Shown: positions 24,001 through 34,888 of the stretch, piece after piece
Position numbering within the stretch: the first letter of the stretch is position 1
Layout of the letters: the number at the start of each line of letters is the position of its first letter
Origin: Fomes fomentarius
Taxonomy: Eukaryota > Basidiomycota > Agaricomycetes > Polyporales > Polyporaceae
Length of the DNA stretch: 64,000 nt
Assembly (NCBI GenBank): GCA_022606135.1
Contig: JABYQN010000002.1
Span: 2,976,001-3,040,000, forward strand
Reading direction: 5' to 3'
Position numbers and translations under genes: made by a program
The notes under the pieces: model-generated
What the model was told of the DNA's origin: nothing
Seen by the model: the letters and a program-made list of their open reading frames with translations, nothing else
Database searches by the model: none

Positions 24001-24468
24001 TCTCGGCTGTTGACGGCAAGCCTCTCAGTCCCCGGCAAGCGATACGCGTTGACACTCCACCTGATGCTCAAGCGGTTCAAGAAGAGGAGACAGTCAGTCT
24101 CAACATCTCGCTCTCCCACTCTACCAAGAGATCAGAGAAATCGTTCCCACAGCGATGCTGCCGGATATTCATCCGATGCTGTCAGTCACTCCGCTACCTC
24201 GCAGCCGCCTACCTCGCCCACGTTCGACCCCCAGTACCAGCAGTCGCCCGAATCCATGGGGCACATGCAAGTAGGGATGCCGCAGTACGCTCAAGGCTAT
24301 GCCCCCAATATTGAGAATATTTGGCGCGGCTTTGAGACGACGTCGAATGAGCAGCTCCCTGTGTGGCTCTCGGATCAGACGCTTGGAGGCGCGTCGTTCT
24401 CTGCGAATGGTATCGACGCGTTCTTGCTGCCCGCCGATTACCTCCCCGCCGCACCGCAAATATGGTAA
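21021..24468 (+). CDS. Zn2Cys6 binuclear-cluster transcription factor with fungal-TF middle domain
   Basis: A DNA-binding regulator. The cluster reads ACNACRKQKMRCEG, ENPPCRRCRHAGLEC, with all six cysteines in CxxCx6C...CxxCx6C spacing. A short coiled-coil linker follows (LERIRSLESHVADIRQTQT). The first Cys is assembled through an 8-nt microexon (21213-21220). A Pro/Ser/Gln-rich segment (21720-22100) leads to the fungal_TF_MHR-type helical domain: ARELFRIFYHGCSTFLPVFD, GGHAVRMAMEL, SRTWFCLYLFEHQ, YGTGRPAIL. The protein ends AAPQIW. Many introns; about 850 residues by estimate. Targets are unknown; the cluster sequence does not allow me to name a regulator. Confidence 0.9.
21213..21220 (+). 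other. 8-nt microexon encoding part of the zinc cluster
   Basis: The exon GTGCATGT lies between acceptor TTCTAG and donor GTAAGT. With CCT C before and AAT GCC TGC after, it yields P-R-A-C-N-A-C and supplies the first zinc ligand. Direct splicing of the flanking exons shifts the frame. Confidence 0.85.
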
Positions 24469-24963
24469 TGTCGTGCCTTGTTGCCTTTGCTTTTTTTTTG
24501 CTCCGCACATACGTATATCTCTCGACCGCAATGGTGGATGTTGTCACGATTAGTAAGAACTGTCAACTGTTGTTAGAACTATCGTCGTTACGACGACTAT
24601 GATCTATGTATATCGATACCCTCCTTGCTTGTCATGTTCCCCGATGTATCCTTCCGCTGATGACTGTTACGCCATGCATATCTCTACTTACCTGCTTGCT
24701 CATGCATCCACTATCTTGTTTTCCTCGGTACCCACACTCCTCTCACCTCTGTTGCTGCAGTAGGACACAGTTGTAAATACATACCGCAATCAACCTCGAC
24801 TGCACTTCAATAACCACAACTTGAGTCGACTGGTGCGGTCCCGACTCCCGACGCGGGGTTCAAAGAGGCGCCCATGCGCGTGCTTCAATTGCCATTTCGG
24901 GCATGTGGCAAAATTTTGGTAAGTAATTCTCTGCGTTCCCTTTAGTCTCACCAGGCCCCGACT
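24469..24963. other. Intergenic: zinc-cluster 3' end / UTP17 promoter
   Basis: It contains a T-run near 24490 and nothing protein-like. Both flanking genes run rightward, so it holds the upstream gene's 3' UTR and the promoter of the WD40 gene. Confidence 0.5.
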
Positions 24964-27900
24964 ATGCCTGTGGCTGTCGACCGGACGCATGATATGACTG
25001 CGTCCATTGTCCATGCTTCATCGAAACCTACTCAGGATGCCCCGCTCTCGGACGCGCAAACTCCACACCGTCGCAAACGGAGGAAGGCCAAGGGAAAAGA
25101 GGTTGAGGAGGCAGTTGTAGCGGAAGAGGCTTGGTCGTGGAAGTCTCTAACGGACTCGTCTGCGAGTCGGGTGCCGCCTATCTTTACGCGGGATGGAAGG
25201 TGCGTAATGGTGTTGTGTGCGCAGCGAGACTACTCAACGCAGTGCGTGCAGCTATTTTTTCTCGGCCGCAGGACCCTCGGTGAAGATTCACTCCGTTGCG
25301 ACTGGAGAGGTCGTGTCGACGCTCGCCCCCCCAACGAGCAGCGTGTCTGGTGGCGCGGGCAGCTCGCAGCACTCGGACACCGTTACCTCGGCGATCCTCA
25401 ATCCGCACAACCCGTTTCAGCTGATCACCGGCTCTCTGGATGGATATATTCGCGTATGGGACTTCCTCGACGCCTCACTCCTCCAGACGATCTCCATCTC
25501 GCAACCTATATTTCATGTCGCCGCCCATGAAACGTTGAGGGGTTACATCTTTGTTGCCGCCGCTCGGCCGACGAAGAAAAAGAGCAAAGGTGCGCACTAT
25601 GAAACTTGCTCCACTTATATTACCGTTAAGCGACGTTCTGCAGCGGGAAAACCTACCGCGGAAGACAACGTTGCGATCTTGCGCGTATCGTTCACACCCA
25701 ATATTGCAACGGCCGGCTCACCTATTCAGGTTTCGTCGGAGATTGTTGGAGTAGGGAAGACGAGGTCCACGACTGGTCTGGCTGTGTCGCCCAGTGGAGC
25801 TTGGCTAGTTGCCACTGCCGGACACAAGGCGTACGTATGTCAAACGGGGGACGTCAAGGCTGGATTCACCAAGTTTGTTTCCCCGGAACGTTTGACATGC
25901 CTAGCGTTCCACCCCTCCGAGGAGTACTTTGCGACCGGCGACGCTTCGGGTTGTATACGATTATGGTACTGCCTGAACGAATCCGCCGCGGTGAAGACTC
26001 CTGGAGTAGAAAAGACTGCTCAGACGACCACTCTCCATTGGCATGCGCACGCTGTTTCGTCCCTCACGTTCACAGCAAATGGCGCGTATCTGCTCAGTGG
26101 AGGAGAGGAAGCTGTATTAGCCATCTGGCAATTGCACACGGGCAAAAAGGAGTTTGTGCCGCGAGTAGGGTCCCCGATCGTGCACATTGCTCTGCTGAAT
26201 ACTGGTGGTGAAGAAGAGTATCTGCTCACGCTTGCCGATGCCTCCTTCGTCTTCATCCGCGCGTCCTCTCTCAAAATATCGAGATCATTAGCACGCATTA
26301 AGCTAGGTCAGTCATCAGCATCTTCTTCCATTGACTTAGAACTCAGTGTTTGGTAGATCCCGCAATATCCCATGATCGACCGTCTACCTCCACCGCTGTT
26401 CCTCTCGCTGTCCATCCGCTCTCCTCGACCCTCATCCTCCCATCCTCCCATCCCTCATCCCTGCAAACCTTTTCCCCTTCGTCATCCAAACTTGTGTCAG
26501 AACTCGAGGTTTCGCCTTCGAATCGCGTGTCGAGACGAGATGACAAACCGCTACGACCGGCCCGTGTCCAACGCGTCGTACTCTCTGACTCTGGCGACTG
26601 GATGGCGACAGTGGATAGTCGAGAGGGTGACGACTTGTTTCGTGCAGAGGTCTACTTGAAGATATGGCAATGGGATCGCAAGTCCGGCTTCTGGATATTG
26701 AACACTCGAATTGACCGACCCCATGGTACAAATCGAGTCTCTGGGCTGGCATTCCGTCCGGGAATGCGTACGCATGATAGCTTGCTGCTTGCTACGGTTG
26801 GCGAGGATGGTAACATCAAGACATGGAGGATACGTTCGGTGAAGACCAAAACGGATGGCGTCGAGGGTGCGTCCTCATTGCTTCGCAGTCGCCATTGTCA
26901 CCCTCATACGTCTTTGTAGAGTTCTGGGTCGCCCGTTCAGCCTTGCGCTTCCGTACGGAAATCCCAACCGACGTGTCATGGTCTCCAGATGGTTCCCTGC
27001 TTGCCGTGTCGGTGGGATCTCATGTTGCCGTCTACGAGCCCGACACAAATGCCTTATGTCAGGTTTTGACGTGCCCCGATTGCACGGCAGTATCGGGCGT
27101 GCACTTCGTCGGCTCTAGTGGCCGCTACCTGGCCGTTACTGGGCCGCGAGACGTTCTGCTGTGGGACCTCGTCTTCCAAAGCTGTAAGTTTCTTCCTGAT
27201 TCCTGTGTACCACCCCCTAACAATCCTCACTAGTGCGTTGGCGGCATCGCAGTTCGTCGGCGATCGAGCGCGTGATACCTCATCCCACGGAAGAGCAGGT
27301 GACTGTCATGGAACACATAGCTCCGTCAGTAGTCGGAGATGCGCCGACAACAAGAGTGCTTGTGTTCCAAGCCAGCTCGTCTACGCCCACGTCCATCAGA
27401 ACGCTACCATTCCAGCTTCGTAGTGTCGTGCCTATCCCGTCCTCGGGCTTCTTTCCGACAGATCCCTCTGAGTTCACCCTTGTCGGCATCACGACGTCGT
27501 GGAGTGTTGTTGTCTTCGGGGACAATGTCCAGCTTCCCGAAGAAGAGGGTGTTTCTGCACAGGGAATTACCCAGGATGCAATGGTCGGAAAGCGAAGTTT
27601 GTTCCACGACATCTTCGGTGCTTCGGCATTCGCTGACCTCGCCACTGTACCTGGTCCATCTACCCTTGGCACGAGCATTGCCCAACCATGGAAAGGAAAG
27701 GAGATCACAGACATCTTCGACGCCCCTGCCCACCTCATGCCGCCGTTGGAGACACTGTTCGACACTATCATGGATGGCTTTCTTGCGATGCGTCCCCAGG
27801 GCGAAGAGGGGCAGGAAGAAGATGCGGGTGCGGATCAGGAGATGGACGTCGACGATGCTGCGGAAGAACCTGATCGTCCTGCGAAGAGTGCGCCACTCGA

Positions 27901-28249
27901 CCGCGTTGTGGACAGGCAAGAGATGGGTGGGTTTGTGGAGCTATTCATACACCATGCAATCAAAGGTACGTCGTAGCCCTGTCCCTCGTCTCTAGTACGA
28001 CGACTGACATAGCCATCGTCTCCAGCACCGTCATCAAGATCAACCTCTCAGGTCAGCCGTGTACACAAGCTCAATGGGATACCCCCTCATATCAATGGTG
28101 TACACACTGCACCCGCCACGCCCAAAGGAACTTCCAAACCCAACGGCAATCTATCAAATGGATATGTGGACTCACCAAGTCAGCTACCACCCGCTGAGGA
28201 CTCCTCTCCAGCGAAAGCGGGTAGGAAGCGCAAAAAATCCTTGGGCTAG
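24964..28249 (+). CDS. WD40 ribosome-biogenesis factor, Utp17/Nan1 (WDR75)-like
   Basis: A nucleolar t-UTP component of the small-subunit processome, needed for early pre-rRNA transcription and processing. A basic N-terminus (RRKRRKAKGKEV) is followed by SRVPPIFTRDG and YFFSAAGPSVKIHSVATGEV, typical of WDR75 family members, then WD repeats (LITGSLDGYIRVWD, LTCLAFHPSEEYFATGDASG, SSLTFTANGAYLLSGGEE, LLLATVGEDGNIKTWRI, VSWSPDGSLLAVSVGSHVAV). An acidic stretch (EEGQEEDAGADQEMDVDDAAEE) precedes a basic C-terminus ending AGRKRKKSLG at 28249. About six short introns, roughly 980 residues. The family call rests on two beta-propellers plus the N- and C-terminal pattern. Confidence 0.82.
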
Positions 28250-28591
28250 GGGGACGGATCTGGTGTGTATGTACTCGTCTTTGCAGGAGGGTGTTACCAA
28301 ATGCATCACTAGCTTTGTTACCACTGTTGTCATCTTGCACGCATATCCAGCAATACTTATATGCATCGGTTTTCGTACTGTGATTTTAGGCGATTGCAAC
28401 AAGCTTTGTGAATTCACCGATACAGCCGCATTCATGTCCGATTACTGATATAATGAGGGTAGGGATGTGTTATGGATACATGCGCATATAGTCGTTGGGT
28501 TCGTGAGTCGTGGCGTCGTCGATGTCAAGTGATGTACGGGGTTCGGATGGAGTGTGAGTACAGCAGAGGAAGAGCAGAATACAGCGGCTGA
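28250..28591. other. Convergent 3' region between UTP17-like and homeodomain genes
   Basis: Both genes end here from opposite strands. I see no further gene. Confidence 0.5.
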
Positions 28592-29772
28592 TCAGTCCAT
28601 GCCTGCATCCGCCGAGTGCTTGAGCGTAAGGAGGAGGGAAGCACCAAGTATAACGTCCGGGGCAAATACGGCGTGGAATTCTCGCGGTACCGCGACCTTA
28701 CGAACTTCGGCACTGTCAATTCGGCGACACTCCTGCGGCCTGGCATCGCGAGAACCCTTCGTCCGAACGCGGTGGGTTTTCATAGAGAGCTCCGCCTCAT
28801 GCTCGCTGCTTTCGCCTGCGGAATCGTCCTCGTCCCGATACACGAAGATGCCATGGTTGCGGCGAGCTGCAGAGTTCGCGCAGGCCCACTCGAGGTTCGG
28901 CCTGAGGGCGCGAAGCGCGCCTGGAGGAGTGTTGCCAGTGGTGCTCAGCGGTTGAGACTGGGAGGAGGCCGGGCCGGAAGGCACATGGGTAGACTGAGGA
29001 CGCGGAGAGTCTGGTACGCATTTGCACTTATTAGATGAAAGACCATCGTCAGAGCCAAGTGTGTGGGAGCTGCAGCGAGAAGAGCTTGAAGTGGGGACGT
29101 GCATCGCAGTGCTGGTCGCGGAGACATCAGTGTCCATAGAGGTGTCGAGCAAAGGAGAGGGGTCTGTAGCGCTCAAAGGGTGTGCCTGCTCTGTGTTGGC
29201 TTCAGCAGCAGGGGCTTTCGCCGGAGGAACGGTGTGCTTGGTACGAGAGCGAGCAGGCAGTGAGTGGTTATCCGTACCAGATCGTGCCTTTCGAGCAGCA
29301 GCAGCACCAGAGACACGAGGAGATGCATTAGAGATCTTGATTACTGAAGGCTTCCGCCTCCTATCCTGCCTCCGGTTTTGGAACCAAATCAACACACTCT
29401 TGAACGACCTACGCCACTATCGGGTGAGTCGGCCGTTCATTTGACCCTGACAAGGACTCACATGCCAACTTCCGTCGCCAACGCCGCCTTCGCCTCCCTG
29501 CTGGGATGAGTGTCCGCCTGGTAGAGCTCCTCCAGCCGCTGGAGTTGCACCTCCGTCATCTTGTGTCGTGATCTTTTCTCCGCTGCGGAGGAGCGTCCCA
29601 CCACTGGCTCCATGGAGGTCGCTTTCATTACGGGGATAGTAGGGATAAGCTGTGTTTCGGATAGTCTATGCTGGTGAGGTTCCTTTGTCCGGGCTTGAGA
29701 GACGTCGCCATTGGAAGGGGCAAGGCGGGTTGCGCGGGAGCGTGTCTTTCGCGGTGAGCTCGGAAATGGCAT
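28592..29772 (-). CDS. Homeodomain transcription factor A
   Basis: The start is ATG 29772 (MPFPSSPRKTRSRATR); the codon at 29781 in the same frame is TTG. The homeodomain reads KRSRHKMTEVQLQRLEELYQ (helix 1), REAKAALATEVGM (helix 2), then helix 3 VLIWFQNRRQDRRRK with invariant W, F, N and R. A 53-nt phase-2 intron (29409-29461) splits the Met codon between helices 2 and 3. The rest is low-complexity and Ser/Pro-rich, with a short LEWACAN motif near 28880 that recurs in the second homeodomain gene (33363-34362). About 370 residues. The recognition helix supports DNA binding; function unknown. Confidence 0.88.
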
Positions 29773-30274
29773 GGTAGGCAAATTATAGAGGTATTAGTGT
29801 ACAGAGGGTATCAGGGAAGTCTAGCGACTGAAGGACATGAGGTGGTTGTTGCAAGAGTTGGGAATTGAGGACATGGTGTGGCTGACTGGTACATAGCCAA
29901 CTTGAAGCGGGTGTCAGCACTTCCTTTCGCGTCCATCCGTCACAGTCCCGTGATCGCGTTCGGTCATGCATCTACACAGTGTAACACAGCACAGGCCGAA
30001 GGGAGGTTCCTTGCAAACTGAACTACTAGATCGCGATACATAGGATAATCGTGCAAGCAAAAACAAAAACGACTAGCAGTATTGTCTCGTGAGCATGCTA
30101 CCTACAATGCATAGAGTCCACAGTTATGCTAAGCTAACTAACTGTCACAGCAGTGTCCAAACGCGCGAGACGGACTATCAGTACTCAGTGCGAGACGAGA
30201 TATAGTCCACTGAAGTTCTGGGTACGAGTGAAACGGATGTTGAGATGCAACCAATATCAAACAATTTCCGACGG
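29773..30274. other. Intergenic: homeodomain A promoter / lyase copy 2 3' side
   Basis: About 500 nt, AT-richer than its neighbours, holding the promoter of homeodomain gene A. No additional gene seen. Confidence 0.5.
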
Positions 30275-32735
30275 TCAATGGCTCGTCAACGACCAATCGT
30301 CGATTGCTACTGAAGCAGGCGTCTTGAAGTCACCCGAGGACATGCCGTCCCACTGGGGGTTGAACAGTACCTGTAGCGAGTACTTACCAGCAGGCAGGCT
30401 GATCATGACGACCGTCACACCCTCGTTGGGCTGATCTGTTGCGCCGTTAGGCAAAGCAGGGTCGTCGGGTAAGCGCTGGGCAGCACCAGTGGTGAGGCTG
30501 ACACCGTCAGGCGGGTTCAGGATCGTCATCTGCAACGTCTTGTCTCCAATCTTCAGCGTCGCTGACGTGCCCGATGTCGTGACGGTAGCGTTGGTGTGCA
30601 TTCGCCACATGATATCAGCTGACGCGTCTATATCGTCTTGGAGGAGGACCTGCTTGCGGCCGTTGGTCAACCGAATGCCACGCTTGAACGAGTTACTGTC
30701 TCTAGCAAGTGAGCGAATGTGCGCCTTGATATGTACAGGATGAGCACTTACACCTTGCTATATGCGCTCGATAGGTCAGTAGTGAAGTACGCCGTCGAGT
30801 CTCCAGGAACCTCGACCACGGTGCTTGAACCCTGCTGCGTGCCCGATGAATCGAACTTGATCGACGGGGCCGCGCTCACGAGCTGGTTTGCCTTATCGAC
30901 GAGGATCGTGTTCTGGCCCTCCGTACGCTTGCGGTAATACAACCACCTCTGGCTGTCCTGGTCGTCGCTTGAGAAGTAGCCAGGCGAGAGGTAGTCACCC
31001 GAGCCAAGCTCTCCGGCCCAACGCGTCCCAAGCGCATCAAGGACAAAGTCTCCGCAATCGAGGTCATTGTGCGTCTGGTGGCCCTGCAGCGTGCCAGCCT
31101 TGATCGCGACGTACAACGCGTCTTCGTCCGTCCACGAGCTGCGCATTGCTGCCCACTGGTCGGTATTGTTGTCAAAGACATGGTCGAGGGGCAGGGCGTC
31201 CCAGAATGCGCCGGATACCGTCGGGTTGTACCAAAACACACTGTTGGGCTCGGGCGCATCATGCTGGTCGCGCTGGAAGAGCACGAACTCAGGGTGTTGC
31301 AACTGGTCTCCGTAGAAGATCATGGCGTTTGCCGTCGTGGAGAACTTGTTTGGACCGTGGTCGCCGTACGCGAAGAGCGATCCGGGACCGGTCACGTACA
31401 TATGGTAGAGACCAGTCTTGTACAGATCTTGGTTCGTCTTCAACAGTCCGAAGTCTGAACCGGTCGCAGTCAACAGCGATGAGGACATCTCTGCAGCACC
31501 GGTAATTCCGAAGTACCAGTAGTTCGCCGTCTCAGCCCAGGTGCCATCCGACGAGACAGCGAGGACGCAATTGCCGACGGCGTTGGGAATGGACTGCTCG
31601 AGGATGTTTTCCGCAATGCCGCTCGTGTCGTCCCCCAGGATGGCGAGGGCGCCCATCGTAAGACCGCTGTTACAGACGCAGTTCCAGTTGCCTTTGATGT
31701 TTTTCGTCCACCAGCCAGCGCTATCCGTGTACTGCTTGAGACCAGGCTGGAGACCATAGGTGATCATCGCAGTCCGGATCTGGCTCTTCTGATCATCTGA
31801 CCAGGCATCGTACAGCCAGTCGTATGCGATCGCGAACGCAGCAGTCAACTCTGCGGTGTCGAGGAAGTGACCGGGGTTCCATTTGTCTGCGCCATCTGGG
31901 AAGCTCGAGGCTCCATTCCCAGCCGCATTCTTGGAGAACGTCAGCTCGATATGCCGTGCAACTTCCAAAATTCGCAACGAACCTGCAACTCGGTGAACGT
32001 CCTATCCAGCCACTTCGTGTCATTCGTCAAGCGGTAGGTGTACGCAAAAGCCTTAACGCGCATCTTGATCTCGCGAGCATTGTCGAGGATACCACTACCC
32101 CCGTCCATGTGGTATACGACGGCAGGAAGGCCATAGTACGCGGTCGCATTCCCGAAGATGGTGTCGTTCCAGAACTTCAAATAGGGGTCATTCGCGATGA
32201 GTTTCGGGAGCGCTTGCCACTTGTAGGCGGGCGCGATCAACCGCGGGCGGTCGGGGCGAACGTTGGTCGGAGAGGGGTCGGAGGGCTTGAACGAGTCTTG
32301 CGGCCATGCGAATTCAGCATTGTTTGAGGCATGGAAGGTTGGGGTCGTGTACGCGGCAGTGTTGGTCTACGGAACGCGCAGGGAGAGAACAACTTCAGGA
32401 TCGCAGCTCGAGGATTGCAGCTCGCAAGAGACATGCAACTAACTCACCGTGGAAGGATATAGGGGAAGAAGGTATTGGCTGTCGGTTCCTGTGGGGAACA
32501 GACCGACTTGCTCTTTGATGCTGGCGGCTTGACTCGCGGCAGCTTCACCACTCGGTGAGGAGCTAGCGGTGTCGGCGCTCGAGGATTTGTGTGCTCGGCT
32601 TCCGAGGACACCACCAAGGACGGCAGCGAGGACGACCGCGATGGCTACGGGGATACCAATGTAAAGCCACTTTTTGCCTGAGGACTTGGAACGAGAGGTG
32701 GTGAGGCCCGAGGTCTCGTTGCCGTAGTCAGCCAT
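30275..32735 (-). CDS. Membrane-anchored heparinase II/III / alginate-lyase-like protein, copy 2 (complete)
   Basis: Paralogue of 1-2303. The start at 32735 reads MADYGNETSGLTTSRSK; a hydrophobic anchor follows (WLYIGIPVAIAVVLAAVLGG) and a Ser/Ala-rich linker. The outer part repeats the copy-1 blocks: WNDTIFGNATAYYGLPAVV, HFLDTAELTAAFAIAYDWL, NWNCVCNSGLTMGALAIL, ANYWYFGITGAAEMSSSLL, HGPNKFSTTANAM and HNDLDCGDFVLDALGTRWAGE. The C-terminal beta region ends SVAIDDWSLTSH. Introns occupy equivalent positions (about 32372-32447, 31930-31985, 30700-30755). About 765 residues. The cytosolic tail is about 30 residues shorter than in copy 1. Probably acts on an uronic-acid-containing wall or slime polymer outside the plasma membrane; substrate not determinable. 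Confidence 0.85.
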
Positions 32736-33362
32736 AACGTTGAGAGCAGGCCGCAAGACGGGTAGGAGGCCAAAACAATGCTAAAGGAGCGACTGGAGAA
32801 ACTGCGAACACCAAGACTTTATGTTCCCAGCGAAGCGGACCTCTGAAACTTGGAGGGGTAGGAAAGGGAAGGGGTTCACGAGGCAGTGAACACAAGACAG
32901 TTGTATATAGCCTCGGCGTCCATACGCCGGACAGCGACGCGCCTACTTGCGATAGAGTAAGCGACTTGCAACTTGCAAGCCGCTGGATGCCTCTGCCAGC
33001 CCCGCCCGCCGCCCATACAACACTCATCCCCCAGGGCAAGAACAGAAGGTATAGATGCAGAGAGCTATGCGACTATCAAAACAACATGTGCGACAGAGTA
33101 TCCACAGAATAAGTAACGTCGTAAATAGTCATAGAATCGTGAACTCGTTTCTAACTTTCGTCATCCTCCGCGTGCAAAAGCACGGGTGGTAAAGTACAGG
33201 TTCAACGTATATGAAACATGTAAACCGGTCCGATCCGATGTTGTTGATGATCCAGTCCGATAGTTGTCGGTGTTCGTATAGTCGCACGTAGTCCCCCGAT
33301 CCCCGAAATACTACTCCTTCGTGGTCGTCACGCTCAAACGCCACCCGACGCTCGAGGACGCC
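32736..33362. other. Intergenic: lyase copy 2 promoter / homeodomain B 3' side
   Basis: Contains the promoter of the second lyase-like gene. No conserved reading frame recognised. Confidence 0.5.
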
Positions 33363-34362
33363 CTAGGCTGCAGGCTCCGGAGCCATGAAGCCTAGAAGAA
33401 CGATCGCGGCCTCCATGTCCATGTCCTTGCCTTTCAAGGGGTTTTCCGACCGGATGCCTTGACTTTCGTCCCCGTCCCCGGACATGATGAACGGCGGGAG
33501 TAGCTCCGTGCTGACGTTGGGCGTAATAGCTTCCTCGTCCTCCTCATCCGACTCGGTATCATCGCCCGACGAGTTGCCCTTTTCGCGAGGATGACCGTCC
33601 AAGACGAGCATGGGCACATCGCTATCCTCTTCCGAGTCCATGACCGAGGCAGTCTTGGACCGTATGCAGGCTTTCCTTTCCGCCCGCGCTTTCGCGCATG
33701 CCCATTCCAATGATCGCGGTCGCTTCGCGCACGGTTCCAGGGCTAAGAGCGGTTCGCTGTGTGTGGGCGAGGAAGGCCGTGTGGGAGGCGAGGAAGGGAG
33801 GAGTTCCCAGATATCCTTGGTCGTCTGCGCTGTGGTCGCTCGACGCCTTGGAGTGATAGGTACGCGAGGTGGCAGGCATTTTGTGGTGATAACCTTGCGC
33901 TTGAATGGGAGCTCGTGCGATGACGCGACGCGGTCGAGCGAGAAAGCAGAGTCGCTCGTCGGCAGCGCCCGCAGTCCACCTGGCGGACGGACGTGCTTGT
34001 TCTCCGGCAACGAGCCTTTGGACCACCCACAGGTTGACGACCAAGTCTTCTTCAAGCTGCGGCGTTTGTTCTGGAACCATGCATTGACAGCCTTGAGCTC
34101 CCTGCAGTTGGACGAGGTTAATACGCGGACATGGACAAGGAAGACAGGATATATGCGCGCACATTCCAAGCTCCGCTGCAAGCAATGCACGGTCCTCTCT
34201 TGATGGATGCGTCTTCACATCGAATACAGAAACCAATGCGCCTGTTTGCGATGGGGACAGTCGACGACGCGTAGAAGGGTGCCCGCACAGATGCCGCGCC
34301 AGGGCCGTCTTGGGCGAATCGAGGGAAGATGCGGAAATGGTCGGCGAGTGAGGGGCGGACAT
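33363..34362 (-). CDS. Homeodomain transcription factor B
   Basis: The start at 34362 reads MSAPHSPTISASS. The homeodomain: RRRLSPSQTGALVSVFDVKT (helix 1), REDRALLAAELGM (helix 2), then ELKAVNAWFQNKRRSLKKT (helix 3, with W, F, N, R kept). A 61-nt phase-2 intron (34102-34162) interrupts the Met codon at exactly the position seen in homeodomain gene A. Downstream is a basic/Pro-rich region, a LEWACAKARAERKA motif (33690-33740) echoing gene A, an acidic run (DDTESDEEDEEA) and a C-terminus ending MAPEPAA. About 312 residues. An ancient duplicate of gene A, separated from it by the lyase-like gene. Confidence 0.86.
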
Positions 34363-34888
34363 GACTGCGTTGCTTGCTGGTCTGCTTGAGCTCTTGAGGA
34401 TGTGGGCGACGGCTATGAGAGTCTTTCCATGCGTGAATGGGGGTTTTGAAGGCCAAAGGTAAAGACTAAACTTGAACTCGAACCGCGCTTCGCATCCTCA
34501 GTGACGCGTATATACAGCCAAACAACACGCCACACGTGTTCCGAGACCAATCTCACGTGAAAGCGCGCTTCCACTGGCATCGCACCTTGAGTCTAGACAA
34601 GTACTGATCAAGCCCTAGACTATCGCATTGCAGCCGCGCCATGGCCAACATAATCATGAAAATTTCGGGAGTCGTTTTGCTATAGGCTTCGAAATTTGAA
34701 GCTTTGAGGAACCCGAACATTGATCTCCAACGACCCTAAAGAGTCAAAAGTAGAAACCGGTCAATTCGGTGGGATTGCCAACCACTCCGCAACCAATTAC
34801 CACAGCCTGACAATTACAAAGATTCTAAGTAGATTCACAGCTTCAGCCTAAAGCAATACGGAAACATAGAGAAAATCCTTTCCACCAT
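34363..34888. other. Intergenic: homeodomain B promoter / F-box 3' side
   Basis: AT-richer spacer with the homeodomain B promoter. No gene recognised. Confidence 0.5.

Noticed and set aside
29773..29781. Upstream start for homeodomain A at 29781
   Set aside because: The codon there is TTG; the first ATG of the frame is at 29772.
33610..34203. 197-codon plus-strand frame
   Set aside because: Antisense to homeodomain gene B, and it spans that gene's intron.
28592..34362. Homeodomain mating-type (A) locus
   Set aside because: The two homeodomain genes run in the same direction, are not a divergent HD1/HD2 pair, and no mitochondrial intermediate peptidase gene is nearby.
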